This document shows, one piece after another, positions 7,702 to 14,997 of a stretch of 64,000 nt of DNA (position 1 is its first letter; every line of letters starts with the position of its first letter). A program made the translations under genes and the position numbers. This stretch comes from Aquirufa nivalisilvae (GTDB taxonomy: Bacteria > Bacteroidota > Bacteroidia > Cytophagales > Spirosomataceae), in contig NZ_SEWX01000005.1 in assembly GCF_004307455.1 (NCBI RefSeq), forward strand, positions 62,001 to 126,000, given 5' to 3'. A model generated the notes under the pieces. It searched no databases and was not told the DNA's origin. It saw nothing but the letters and a program-made list of their open reading frames with translations.

Positions 7702-8265
7702 TTATAAACTTAAAATGTAAGGTAAAATAAAATTGGCCATGATGAATCCTCCGACCATGAAACTGATTGTGGCAACCAAAGAAGGCCATTGTAAATTGCT
7801 CAAGCCCATGATGGCATGTCCAGATGTGCATCCTCCCGCATAACGCGTTCCGAAGCCCACTAAAAACCCTCCACCAATCATCATGATGAGTCCTTTGGCG
7901 GTAAATAAGTTGTCAAATGAGAACAACTGCACCGGAACTAATCCTGAAAAATCATCAATTCCGTATCCTGCTAATTCTTTAGCTAGATCTGGATGAACTA
8001 TAATAGGTTCACTTGATCCTAGGAATTGAGCGGATAAAAATCCACCAACTAAAATTCCACCAATAAAGAATAAATTCCAAGATTCTTTCTTCCAATCGTA
8101 TTTGAAAAATGGGATATTACTTGGAAAACAAGCCGCGCAAATATGCCTCAAATTGGACGATATGCCAAAGTGTTTATTGCCTAAGAGCAATAGGGCTGGT
8201 ACTATTAAACCAATTAAGGTCCCTGCCACGTACCAAGGCCAGGGTTGTGTAATTGTTTCTATCAT
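7702..8265 (-). CDS. YeeE/YedE family half-transporter (first subunit)
   Basis: A 187-residue membrane protein with about five hydrophobic segments and the motif RYAGGCTSGHAIMGLS, containing the conserved Cys146. Two extra cysteines near residues 43-46 (HICAACF) could also bind sulfur or metal. Together with the gene 5 bp downstream it would form one complete YeeE-type thiosulfate or sulfane-sulfur transporter. It is the sixth gene of a minus-strand set from tauE to yeeE, separated from the upstream gene by 111 bp that hold an inverted repeat. Confidence 0.87.
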   Translation of the reverse strand: MIETITQPWPWYVAGTLIGLIVPALLLLGNKHFGISSNLRHICAACFPSNIPFFKYDWKKESWNLFFIGGILVGGFLSAQFLGSSEPIIVHPDLAKELAGYGIDDFSGLVPVQLFSFDNLFTAKGLIMMIGGGFLVGFGTRYAGGCTSGHAIMGLSNLQWPSLVATISFMVGGFIMANFILPYILSL

Positions 8266-8289
8266 TGTTTTATTATGGTAAGCTTTTTT

Positions 8290-8376
8290 TAGTTATTGGT
8301 GATTAGTTATTAGAAGTTCTCATAATAATTAAAATTAAGAGCTTTACATAAATAACTAATCCCTAATAACTAACCA
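8290..8376. repeat. Inverted pair of TAGTTATTAG-type repeats
   Basis: The left block (8290-8313, TAGTTATTGGTGATTAGTTA and on) and right block (8351-8376, AATAACTAATCCCTAATAAC and on) are reverse complements of one repeat family. They surround a short unique spacer inside the sulfur operon and could fold into a long stem in the mRNA. The right block reaches the stop codon of the DUF6132 gene. Confidence 0.8.
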
Positions 8377-8586
8377 CTATTTACTGTTTACTGATTTTTT
8401 AGCACTGAAAAATCCACTAAAAATATAACCTAGAAAGGCAAAATACAAAGTACTATTCAGGGGCTTAGAAGTGAGGGGGCAAGTGCCCGTACTACATCCA
8501 ATTTGTTGCCAATATAAATAGCCTACAATTCCACCCAAGAAGGTGCCAATCAGTGCTAATTTATGGTTTTGAATGAACTTCTTCAT
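8377..8586 (-). CDS. Small DUF6132-like membrane protein
   Basis: A 69-residue protein with two hydrophobic segments (about 11-27 and 47-62) around the motif CSTGTCPLTSKP (31-42). This arrangement is the hallmark of the DUF6132 family, commonly next to rhodanese and YeeE genes in Bacteroidota. The function is unknown. The paired cysteines between the two membrane helices could bind sulfur or a metal. Its start lies inside the upstream gene (26-bp overlap), suggesting translational coupling. Confidence 0.85.
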   Translation of the reverse strand: MKKFIQNHKLALIGTFLGGIVGYLYWQQIGCSTGTCPLTSKPLNSTLYFAFLGYIFSGFFSAKKSVNSK

Positions 8587-8812
8587 ATTCGGTTTCTTCT
8601 ATATTTTGGGAAGAGGATTTCTTTGTGTTCGTTGGAATGCCACATCCTTGTGCACCACAGCCAATATTAAACAAAGCCTGGATCAATAAGATTCCCGCCA
8701 AGAGTCCCAAAAATAATTCTTGCGTTTTAATGGCTTCAAACATCGCATAGCCGCCCATTAATAGGCGAGCCATGCGCATAAGATCCCAAGGTAGCTTGAG
8801 TGTGTTCCACAT
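8561..8812 (-). CDS. Small Cys-rich membrane protein, DUF2892/YgaP-tail-like
   Basis: An 83-residue protein with one or two hydrophobic segments. The motif ALFNIGCGAQGCGIP follows the last one, and the tail is polar and acidic. It resembles the DUF2892 membrane domain that in YgaP is fused to rhodanese. Here it is a separate protein directly downstream of a rhodanese gene (4-bp gap), so the pair may act as a split YgaP-like membrane rhodanese. I chose the ATG at 8812; the longer frame to 8860 would overlap the rhodanese gene. No function is established. Confidence 0.78.
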   Translation of the reverse strand: MWNTLKLPWDLMRMARLLMGGYAMFEAIKTQELFLGLLAGILLIQALFNIGCGAQGCGIPTNTKKSSSQNIEETEYEEVHSKP

Positions 8813-8816
8813 AGGA

Positions 8817-9098
8817 TTAGTTGTTAGAATAGACCAACATATCTTGCAAAGCACCACCATTATAAACCTCTTGATACCCCATTTGCTTTAACATGGTTTG
8901 TGCTAATCCAGAGCGGTTTCCACTGCGACAATACACAATGATAGGGCCGTCCATGGTTTTGAATTTTTCCAATTGATTCGGAATTGTTCCTAATGGGATG
9001 TTGATGGCTCCTTCATAATGGCCTTGCATGAATTCCCCGACTTCACGCACATCCACAATACTGGTTTTCGGGTTGCTAATTAAATCTTGTATGTTCAT
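8817..9098 (-). CDS. Single-domain rhodanese
   Basis: A 93-residue cytoplasmic rhodanese with DVREVGEFMQGHYEGAIN (about 15-32) and the active loop YCRSGNRSG, matching CxxGxR with catalytic Cys. It is set 2 bp behind the persulfide dioxygenase gene and 4 bp before the small DUF2892-like gene, so all three are almost certainly one transcript. It would exchange sulfane sulfur with glutathione or low-molecular-weight thiols, sulfite, or the rhodanese domain of the dioxygenase. The ATG at 9098 is preferred to the upstream in-frame start at 9122, which overlaps the preceding gene. Confidence 0.92.
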   Translation of the reverse strand: MNIQDLISNPKTSIVDVREVGEFMQGHYEGAINIPLGTIPNQLEKFKTMDGPIIVYCRSGNRSGLAQTMLKQMGYQEVYNGGALQDMLVYSNN

Positions 9099-9100
9099 GA

Positions 9101-10519
9101 TTACAATAAAGTTGATGGACAAACATAGTCCGTGATGTGAAATTTCTCTGATTCTTTGATGGATTTAAAACCTCCATTGACGTCAATCAGGTTATGATAT
9201 CCACGAGCTCTCAGCGTAGAGTTGAAAATCATGGAACGGTAACCTCCAGCACAGTGTACAAAATAGGTTTTGTTCTTATCAATCTTCAACATACTATCGT
9301 TGATGAAATCCAAGGGTGCATTTTCTGCTTCTTTCACGTGTTCGCTCAAATATTCTGAGTTCTTACGCACATCCAAGATTTCACCTTCACCTGCGGCAAA
9401 ACGCTCGGCAGCTTCCTCAGCTGAGATGGATTCTATGCTGTCCACTTCTTTACCTGCCGCTTTCCATGCTTCAAATCCGCCTTTCAAGTATCCAATAGTA
9501 AAATCATAACCTACGCGAGCTAATCGAGTAATCACTTCTTCTTCACGTCCTTCATCGGTGATTAACAAGATTTCTTGTTTGATATCAGGAATCATAGCAC
9601 CTACCCAAGGAGCAAATGAACCATCGATTCCAATATTGATGGAGTTTGGTACAAATCCTTTCGTAAATGTCTGAGGATCGCGCGTATCTAAAATCAAAGC
9701 TCCTGTTTCATTGGCAGCAACTTCAAAAGCTTCTGGTGACAGTGCATGCTGACCTCTCTCTAATACCTTGTCGATGCTATCATAGCCTTGAATATTCATC
9801 AATACATTCAAAGGGAAGTAGGATGGAGGAGCTACTAAACCCGTTAATACTTCTTTTTTGAATTCTTCTCGAGTCAAATTCGGATTCAAAGCATAGTTGG
9901 TTTTCTTTTGATTCCCCAAGGTATCTGTGGTTTCCTTGCTCATGTTTTTCCCACAAGCAGAACCAGCACCATGTGCTGGATAGACGATGATATCATCAGC
10001 TAAGGGCATGATTTTGTTACGTAAGGAATCATATAAATGTCCAGCTAAAATATCTTCAGTTAATTCAGCTTTAACTTTTTGTGCCAAATCCGGACGACCT
10101 ACATCACCAATGAATAAGGTGTCTCCCGAAAATAAACTGGTTTCTTTTCCATGCTCATCGATCAACAAGAAGCAAGTACTTTCCATGGTATGCCCAGGTG
10201 TGTGAATGACACGGATAGTAGCATTCCCTAAAGGAAATTCTTGTCCGTCAGTAGCTGAAATACAATCAAAAGCACAGGCAGCATTAGGACCATAGACAAT
10301 TGGAGCACCTGTTTTAGCAGATAAATCAATGTGTCCCGAAACGAAGTCGGCATGAAAGTGTGTCTCAAATACGTATTTGATTTTAGCTCCATTGCGTTCA
10401 GCCTTTTGGATATAGGGTTCTACTTCACGCAAAGGATCAATGATGGCAGCTTCGCCATTGTTTTCAATGTAATAGGCACCTTGTGCTAAACATCCTGTAT
10501 AAATCTGTTCTACTTTCAT
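9101..10519 (-). CDS. Persulfide dioxygenase-rhodanese fusion (CstB-like)
   Basis: A 472-residue protein. The N-terminal metallo-beta-lactamase domain has ETHFHADFVSGH (His54, His56, Asp58, His63), SGDTLFIGDVGRPD and VYPAHGAGSACG, the pattern of bacterial ETHE1/CstB persulfide dioxygenases. Two rhodanese domains follow: the first (about 265-350) lacks its catalytic cysteine (LITDEGREEE), and the second has FVHCAGGYR with Cys423. CstB has the same arrangement and oxidises persulfides to sulfite, then makes thiosulfate by sulfur transfer. The cytosolic enzyme would clear the persulfide made by SQR. It lies between tauE (48 bp) and a rhodanese gene (2 bp). Confidence 0.92.
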   Translation of the reverse strand: MKVEQIYTGCLAQGAYYIENNGEAAIIDPLREVEPYIQKAERNGAKIKYVFETHFHADFVSGHIDLSAKTGAPIVYGPNAACAFDCISATDGQEFPLGNATIRVIHTPGHTMESTCFLLIDEHGKETSLFSGDTLFIGDVGRPDLAQKVKAELTEDILAGHLYDSLRNKIMPLADDIIVYPAHGAGSACGKNMSKETTDTLGNQKKTNYALNPNLTREEFKKEVLTGLVAPPSYFPLNVLMNIQGYDSIDKVLERGQHALSPEAFEVAANETGALILDTRDPQTFTKGFVPNSINIGIDGSFAPWVGAMIPDIKQEILLITDEGREEEVITRLARVGYDFTIGYLKGGFEAWKAAGKEVDSIESISAEEAAERFAAGEGEILDVRKNSEYLSEHVKEAENAPLDFINDSMLKIDKNKTYFVHCAGGYRSMIFNSTLRARGYHNLIDVNGGFKSIKESEKFHITDYVCPSTLL

Positions 10520-10567
10520 TTTCTTAATTGGTATGTTGTTAATGTATTGTTTTAAAGTAGTTATTGC

Positions 10568-11389
10568 TTATTTTAATGGAAATGCTAATTGTTGAATTAG
10601 TATGTAAATACCCATAATGAGTACAAACCAACCAAAACCTCTTTTTAATTTATCATTATCTACATTTTTACTGAATTTATCCCCAATAAAAATTCCTGCA
10701 ATGGCTAAGCCAGTAATGGTTAATAATAATGGCCAATCAATGATTTGATGTCCTAAATCTCCAGTGAAACCTATCAATGACTTCATGGCAATGATGAGAA
10801 GGGAAGTCCCAACAGCCTGTTTCATAGGTAATTTAGAAAGAACTACTAGGGCTGGGATGATTAAGAATCCTCCGCCGGCACCCACTAATCCAGTTAATAA
10901 ACCAACTACTGAACCTTCTAATAGAATGACGGGGTAATTGAATGTTTGAGCTTTAATTTCTTGATCTTCAGAACCTTCTTTTCCACAGTTTTCACAGTTG
11001 CCGCGAATCATGGAAATGGATGCGGCTACCATTAGTATGGCAAAAAGAACCATCATTAAGATTGATTTGGTAATCATTAAATCTCCAATTTGAAATATAT
11101 CGGTAGGAATTAAGGGAACGATCAACTTGCGAGTGGCATATACTGAAATGATGGAAGGAATACCAAATATAATGGCTGTTTTCAAATTCACTAGCCCTTG
11201 TTTGTATTTTGGGAAAGCTCCAACCAAGCTACTGGCTCCTACAATGAATAGAGAATAGGCTGTAGCTAAAATAGGATTGATACCAAATAAATACACCAAT
11301 ACAGGTACTGTCAAAATGGATCCACCACCACCTATGAGTCCTAAGGAGATTCCAATCAGTAAAGAGGCAAAGTATCCAATAATTTCCAT
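10568..11389 (-). CDS. TauE/SafE family sulfite/sulfonate exporter
   Basis: A 273-residue integral membrane protein with about eight hydrophobic segments and the repeated glycine-rich motifs GISLGLIGGGGSILTVPVLV (N half) and GLVGAGGGFLIIPALVVLS (C half), typical of TauE/SafE. Members export sulfite, sulfoacetate or related anions; in cst-type operons the partner is the persulfide dioxygenase. A soluble loop in the middle has two close cysteines (GNCENCGKE). First gene of the seven-gene minus-strand set, with a Crp-like site 56 bp upstream of the chosen ATG. The in-frame extension to 11428 would overlap the -7 box and is rejected. Confidence 0.9.
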   Translation of the reverse strand: MEIIGYFASLLIGISLGLIGGGGSILTVPVLVYLFGINPILATAYSLFIVGASSLVGAFPKYKQGLVNLKTAIIFGIPSIISVYATRKLIVPLIPTDIFQIGDLMITKSILMMVLFAILMVAASISMIRGNCENCGKEGSEDQEIKAQTFNYPVILLEGSVVGLLTGLVGAGGGFLIIPALVVLSKLPMKQAVGTSLLIIAMKSLIGFTGDLGHQIIDWPLLLTITGLAIAGIFIGDKFSKNVDNDKLKRGFGWFVLIMGIYILIQQLAFPLK

Positions 11390-11414
11390 GTTGTGCTTTT
11401 CTTTTTTGTTGATG

Positions 11415-11458
11415 CAAATGTCCAGCAATTATTCGGCCTAATTCGTGATTTTTATCAC
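11415..11458 (-). promoter_or_regulatory. Crp-like site and -7 box for the tauE operon
   Basis: GTGAT-TTTT-ATCAC (11445-11458) is a perfect-armed palindrome. On the minus strand it is followed after exactly 22 bp by GACATTTG (11422-11415), one base from the box TAnnTTTG. The spacing is identical to the tsdA and porin promoters. Confidence 0.75.
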
Positions 11459-11479
11459 AAGGGGGAAAAATAGTTATTA

Positions 11480-11728
11480 GGTATTAGTTGTTAGTTATTA
11501 GGGTTTATTCTTCCATATTAACTTTCCAAATGATAGTAGCTCTTTTGAACATTTCATCTATAATCTATAATTCATCATTTACCATTCCCTTCCTGCCACT
11601 GCGTTCCAATCTTTCGTTCTTTTATATAGGTATTAGTTGTTAGTTATTAGGGTTTATTCTTCCATATTAACTTTCCCAATGATAGCTCTTTTGAACATTT
11701 CATTTACAATCTATAATTCATAATTTAC
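11480..11728. repeat. Direct repeat pair of about 100 bp
   Basis: Copies at 11480-11582 and 11629-11728 are nearly identical. Each starts GGTATTAGTTGTTAGTTATT, continues through TTCTTCCATATTAACTTTCC and GCTCTTTTGAACATTTCAT, and ends in the AATTCATAATTTAC word. The second copy runs into the stop of the porin gene. Between them lies CTGCGTTCCAATCTTTCGTT, which is also found in the 6.2-7.1 kb mosaic. With the operator at 11445 this accounts for the 321-bp gap between genes. Confidence 0.88.
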
Positions 11729-13105
11729 AATGAAGTTAACTTGGCTCATATTCACTTTGTTGATGATGAATTTGTCGGCTTGAATTTCATTATCCAACAG
11801 TTTTTTATATACATAGAGCATAGAAAATTTCAAGTTTTGCCATTTCCCTTTTGGCTCAAAGCTTACATCAAAATTACTTTGTGAATAAGATGGCATAGCA
11901 TATTTATTCAAAGTAAAATTAGTTACATCGGGTAAAAGAAAATAACCATGTGCAATTTGGGTTTTTAATGGGACTTTATTCCATTGATAAGAGATTTTGG
12001 CTACATAAGCTTGTACATCTCCCAATCCTTCATTTCTTTCTCTGGGCATAAAGGTAAAGAAAGGATCTTTTCCCCATTCGCGAGGCATTAAATAACGTCC
12101 CTCACCCGTGATACGATTAAAGTTGAGGGAAGTTTTCCACTGTTTGTTTTCCCAACCAAATTTAGCCCCGAATGATCTCGACATGTCTCCAGAATGAATG
12201 TATGATTTATGGGATTCGAGATTTTCATTTTGCGTTAGTGCATGTTGCTCTAAGTATTGTAGACCTGCAACCCATTGGCTGTGTTTACTTGCGGCCCAAA
12301 GTGCATCAGCTTGAACCATGCTTGTGTGCATGATTTGATCGACATACATGTTCCAGATTTGAAGACTGATAGGTTTTATTTGTTTTAAGGTAATTCCTAA
12401 CAAGCCAATACCATTTGACTGAACATTCCCAAAATAGTTGGATTTAGAACCATCTGGATTATAACCTTGTGGGTAAATACCAATGGATTCTCCAATTCCA
12501 TACCACTGAGTGGTACTTCTTGGAGAAATGGAATTTATGAACCCAGCCTCAATTTTGGTGGATGAAATTTCATTCCAATCGATCCAAATTCCAGAAACCG
12601 CAGTAGGTCTTAATCTACCATCCTGTGGATTAATAAAGGGGGTATTGATGACTTGCCGCCCCATTTTAATACTTGATTTTTGAATTGAATAGGCGATGTA
12701 TAATTTTTCTAATCGACTTAATATTTCCTTAGATTGAGGATGGATCAAATCAAATAGGCCTAATTCATACCGATTGAGAATAGGAAATTTTGGGTCGGGA
12801 GCAAAAGAAGTGGAATGAATATTATATATCCATTGGCCACTTATCCCAAGACGAATATGCTTCCATGGAATGGTTTCATAAGTAATACCTAAGTTTATAC
12901 CATGTGCGTATGCATCGTAGGATTCACCCGCATTATCGGTATTCATGTAAAAATAGCGAAGGTTGGGACGTATTTTCCCATTAGTTACAGCATTCCAAAC
13001 AGATAGGGAATCCGTTGCAAGAGACGACCATGCATTTGCTTGAACAGTAGATAAAAGGAATACGGAACAGAATTGAATTAGGTATCGAATGGTTTTTGCA
13101 GGCAT
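11711..13105 (-). CDS. Outer-membrane beta-barrel porin, OprD-like
   Basis: A 464-residue secreted protein with a signal peptide (about 1-25, ending QANA) and no large soluble domain. Alternating hydrophobic/polar strands run through the protein, and it ends in a strand with a terminal aromatic-containing pattern (NFIVNYEL), as barrel proteins do. The segment ISPRSTTQWYGIGES and the overall length suggest an OprD/alginate-export-like porin; the specific family is uncertain. A Crp-like site and promoter box lie just upstream, so it belongs to the sulfur regulon and may pass thiosulfate or sulfite through the outer membrane. That role is inference. Confidence 0.75.
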   Translation of the reverse strand: MPAKTIRYLIQFCSVFLLSTVQANAWSSLATDSLSVWNAVTNGKIRPNLRYFYMNTDNAGESYDAYAHGINLGITYETIPWKHIRLGISGQWIYNIHSTSFAPDPKFPILNRYELGLFDLIHPQSKEILSRLEKLYIAYSIQKSSIKMGRQVINTPFINPQDGRLRPTAVSGIWIDWNEISSTKIEAGFINSISPRSTTQWYGIGESIGIYPQGYNPDGSKSNYFGNVQSNGIGLLGITLKQIKPISLQIWNMYVDQIMHTSMVQADALWAASKHSQWVAGLQYLEQHALTQNENLESHKSYIHSGDMSRSFGAKFGWENKQWKTSLNFNRITGEGRYLMPREWGKDPFFTFMPRERNEGLGDVQAYVAKISYQWNKVPLKTQIAHGYFLLPDVTNFTLNKYAMPSYSQSNFDVSFEPKGKWQNLKFSMLYVYKKLLDNEIQADKFIINKVNMSQVNFIVNYEL

Positions 13106-13123
13106 TTTGAGTTATTTAAAACA

Positions 13124-13167
13124 CAAATTTCCTGCATATCTGTTGCGTTGGGCGTGATATGCATCAC
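13124..13167 (-). promoter_or_regulatory. Crp-like site and -7 box for the porin gene
   Basis: GTGAT-ATGC-ATCAC (13154-13167) is followed on the minus strand after exactly 22 bp by GAAATTTG (13131-13124), one base from TAnnTTTG. The porin ATG is 49 bp from the palindrome. Confidence 0.75.
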
Positions 13168-13179
13168 ATGGGGGGGTAA

Positions 13180-13287
13180 GAATTAAGAATGTAGAATTAG
13201 GAATGAAGAATTGGTTCAAAACGATTAAGCATTTTATTTCCAATTCTACATTCTACACTCATAATTCTACATTTTCAAATGTAGAAT
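13180..13287. repeat. Inverted GTAGAAT-type repeat reaching into the crp-like gene end
   Basis: Forward words (AAGAATGTAGAATTAGGAAT, 13185-13204) are followed by reverse-complement words (AATTCTACATTCTACACTC, from 13242). A perfect 11-bp-arm hairpin, ATTCTACATTT / AAATGTAGAAT, lies at 13264-13287 and includes the stop codon and last codons of the crp-like gene. It may serve as that gene's terminator. Confidence 0.8.
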
Positions 13288-13908
13288 CTCCACTTCGTTT
13301 TTATGCAATTTAACATGGCCTTTTTCCGCTAGTTTTTTCATGAGGCGGGAAATGACTTCACGGGAGGAGTTTAGCTCTAAAGCAATGTCCGTGAAAGATG
13401 TTTTGATGAAATTACTTTTAAGACTCTTCTGATGCTGTTTTAGATACCATAGCAGGCGCTCATCCAGGTTTCGGAAGGCAATGTGATCTAGTGTGTCTAA
13501 CAGTTCCTCAAAACGGGAACGATAGGTTTCTAAGACAAATTGGTACCAGGAGCGATATTTGAGAGCCCATTCATCCATTAATTCCACAGGAATGGCCAAA
13601 ACCTCTGTGTCCACTAAGGCTTTGGCCATAATTTGACTTGAAAGTTGACGGGCTGCGCAAGTCATGGATATGGCACAAGCTTCTCCAGGGTGGAGGTTGT
13701 ACATAAAGACTTCGTTACCTTCATCATCCTCTCGAAATACTTTGATAACACCATCCAATACCAACACTGCCGAACGGATTTGTTGACCCGTTTGCATTAA
13801 ATATTCCTCTGCTTTAAACTTGCGAACCAATCCTACCTGCTGTACTTTTTTGAGTAATTCAGGCTCAAATTGTTGGAATAATCTCTGGGTATTGCTAGCT
13901 GTTGCCAT
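13267..13908 (-). CDS. Crp/Fnr-family regulator of the sulfur regulon
   Basis: A 213-residue regulator with an N-terminal cyclic-nucleotide-type beta-barrel (about 12-130), a dimerisation helix (about 115-145) and a C-terminal winged HTH (about 160-205). The recognition helix NSSREVISRLM has R183, E184 and R188, the same R-E-x-x-x-R spacing that lets CRP read GTGA. Three to four GTGA-N6-TCAC sites lie upstream of nearby sulfur genes. Two cysteines (Cys78 and Cys84, in GEACAISMTCAA) lie where the ligand pocket would be and could sense sulfur or redox state. I use the ATG at 13908, 4 bp after the upstream gene's stop; longer frames overlap that gene. Confidence 0.9.
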   Translation of the reverse strand: MATASNTQRLFQQFEPELLKKVQQVGLVRKFKAEEYLMQTGQQIRSAVLVLDGVIKVFREDDEGNEVFMYNLHPGEACAISMTCAARQLSSQIMAKALVDTEVLAIPVELMDEWALKYRSWYQFVLETYRSRFEELLDTLDHIAFRNLDERLLWYLKQHQKSLKSNFIKTSFTDIALELNSSREVISRLMKKLAEKGHVKLHKNEVEILHLKM

Positions 13909-13912
13909 ATTG

Positions 13913-14959
13913 TTAAGAAAGCGAGATGATAGCTTGTTGACGGTTACTTTCATAGGCCGCATCTATAATGCTCATACTACGAATTCCATCTTCAACAGAT
14001 ACGGCTGGTTTTTCGTTCCCTAATAGAGTTTGATATACATTTTCAAAAAAGGCCATGTAATTCCCTCCCTCCGAAGGAATAGCCCGTGGACTTTCTTCTC
14101 CATCAACCCAAATTTGACCGAAATCCTTTTCAGAATCTTGTCCCCAATTAGGGGTATTGGGGAGTATAGCTAATTGTAAATCAGCTTCTTGTCGGTCTGA
14201 GCGTGTTTTTAGGAAACTGCCTTGTTTTCCATGTAATTGAAAAGAAGGGACTGGTAATTTGACAAAATATCCTGCCTTCAAACGGACGCGCAAATCAGGG
14301 TAATAGAGTAGTATTTCAAAGTAGTCGTCTACTTGTGTATTTTTTCTGGTTTTGCGCAAATCCGCAAATACACGCTCAGGCATCCCAAATAAGGAAATGG
14401 CTTGGTCAATGATGTGTGGACCTAAGTCGGTAACGACTCCGACACCCACACCAGCTATTTCTTTATGGGCTTTGTAGGAAAGATTTCCATCAAATCGATC
14501 ATAATGGAATTCAGCTTCCACCAAATCTCCCAAAATACCTGATTCTTTCACTTTTTTAACCGTTAAAAAATCGGAATCCCAGCGACGGTTTTGAAAAACA
14601 AACAGATGTTTGCCTGCTTTTTCCATGGCTGCTTTTAGCTGAATAGCTTCCACTGCAGTTCGGGTGAAACACTTCTCAACTAATACATGTTTCCCAGCTT
14701 CTAAGCACTTTAAGGTAAAATCAAAATGGGTAGCAATCGGGGTATTAACTACCACCAATTGAATCTGATCGTTGGCTAAAACTTCTTCTAGCGAATCAAA
14801 GCTAGCCACTTCTGGGTACCTAGATTGGATGTTTTTTTGAGATCTTTCCCAACAGCCCACTAAATTAAATCCAGGATGAGTTGCTAGGAAAGGGGCATGA
14901 AAAACACGGCCCGACATTCCGTAAGAAAGTATGGCCGTGTGAAATATGTTCGATTGCAT
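13913..14959 (-). CDS. Gfo/Idh/MocA-family oxidoreductase
   Basis: A 348-residue NAD(P)-dependent oxidoreductase with an N-terminal Rossmann fold (about 8-125; LSYGMSGRVFHAPFLATHPG) and the EKCFTR segment equivalent to the conserved EKP lysine motif (HVLVEKCFTRT). The C-terminal domain has GVVTDLGPHIIDQA carrying the usual catalytic Asp/His. The YdgJ/YvaA-like subfamily, acting on sugars or inositols, fits best; the substrate is unknown. The crp-like gene follows after 4 bp, so the two are probably cotranscribed although their roles look unrelated. The N-terminal motif GMSGR departs from the usual GxGxxG. Confidence 0.88.
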   Translation of the reverse strand: MQSNIFHTAILSYGMSGRVFHAPFLATHPGFNLVGCWERSQKNIQSRYPEVASFDSLEEVLANDQIQLVVVNTPIATHFDFTLKCLEAGKHVLVEKCFTRTAVEAIQLKAAMEKAGKHLFVFQNRRWDSDFLTVKKVKESGILGDLVEAEFHYDRFDGNLSYKAHKEIAGVGVGVVTDLGPHIIDQAISLFGMPERVFADLRKTRKNTQVDDYFEILLYYPDLRVRLKAGYFVKLPVPSFQLHGKQGSFLKTRSDRQEADLQLAILPNTPNWGQDSEKDFGQIWVDGEESPRAIPSEGGNYMAFFENVYQTLLGNEKPAVSVEDGIRSMSIIDAAYESNRQQAIISLS

Positions 14960-14997
14960 GTGATAGGTTTACGTTAGATTAGGTAAAAATAAGCAAT

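Noticed and set aside
8813-8860. N-terminal extension of the DUF2892-like protein
   Set aside because: The extension overlaps the preceding rhodanese gene and adds no family-like sequence; the ATG at 8812 gives the usual 4-bp operon gap.
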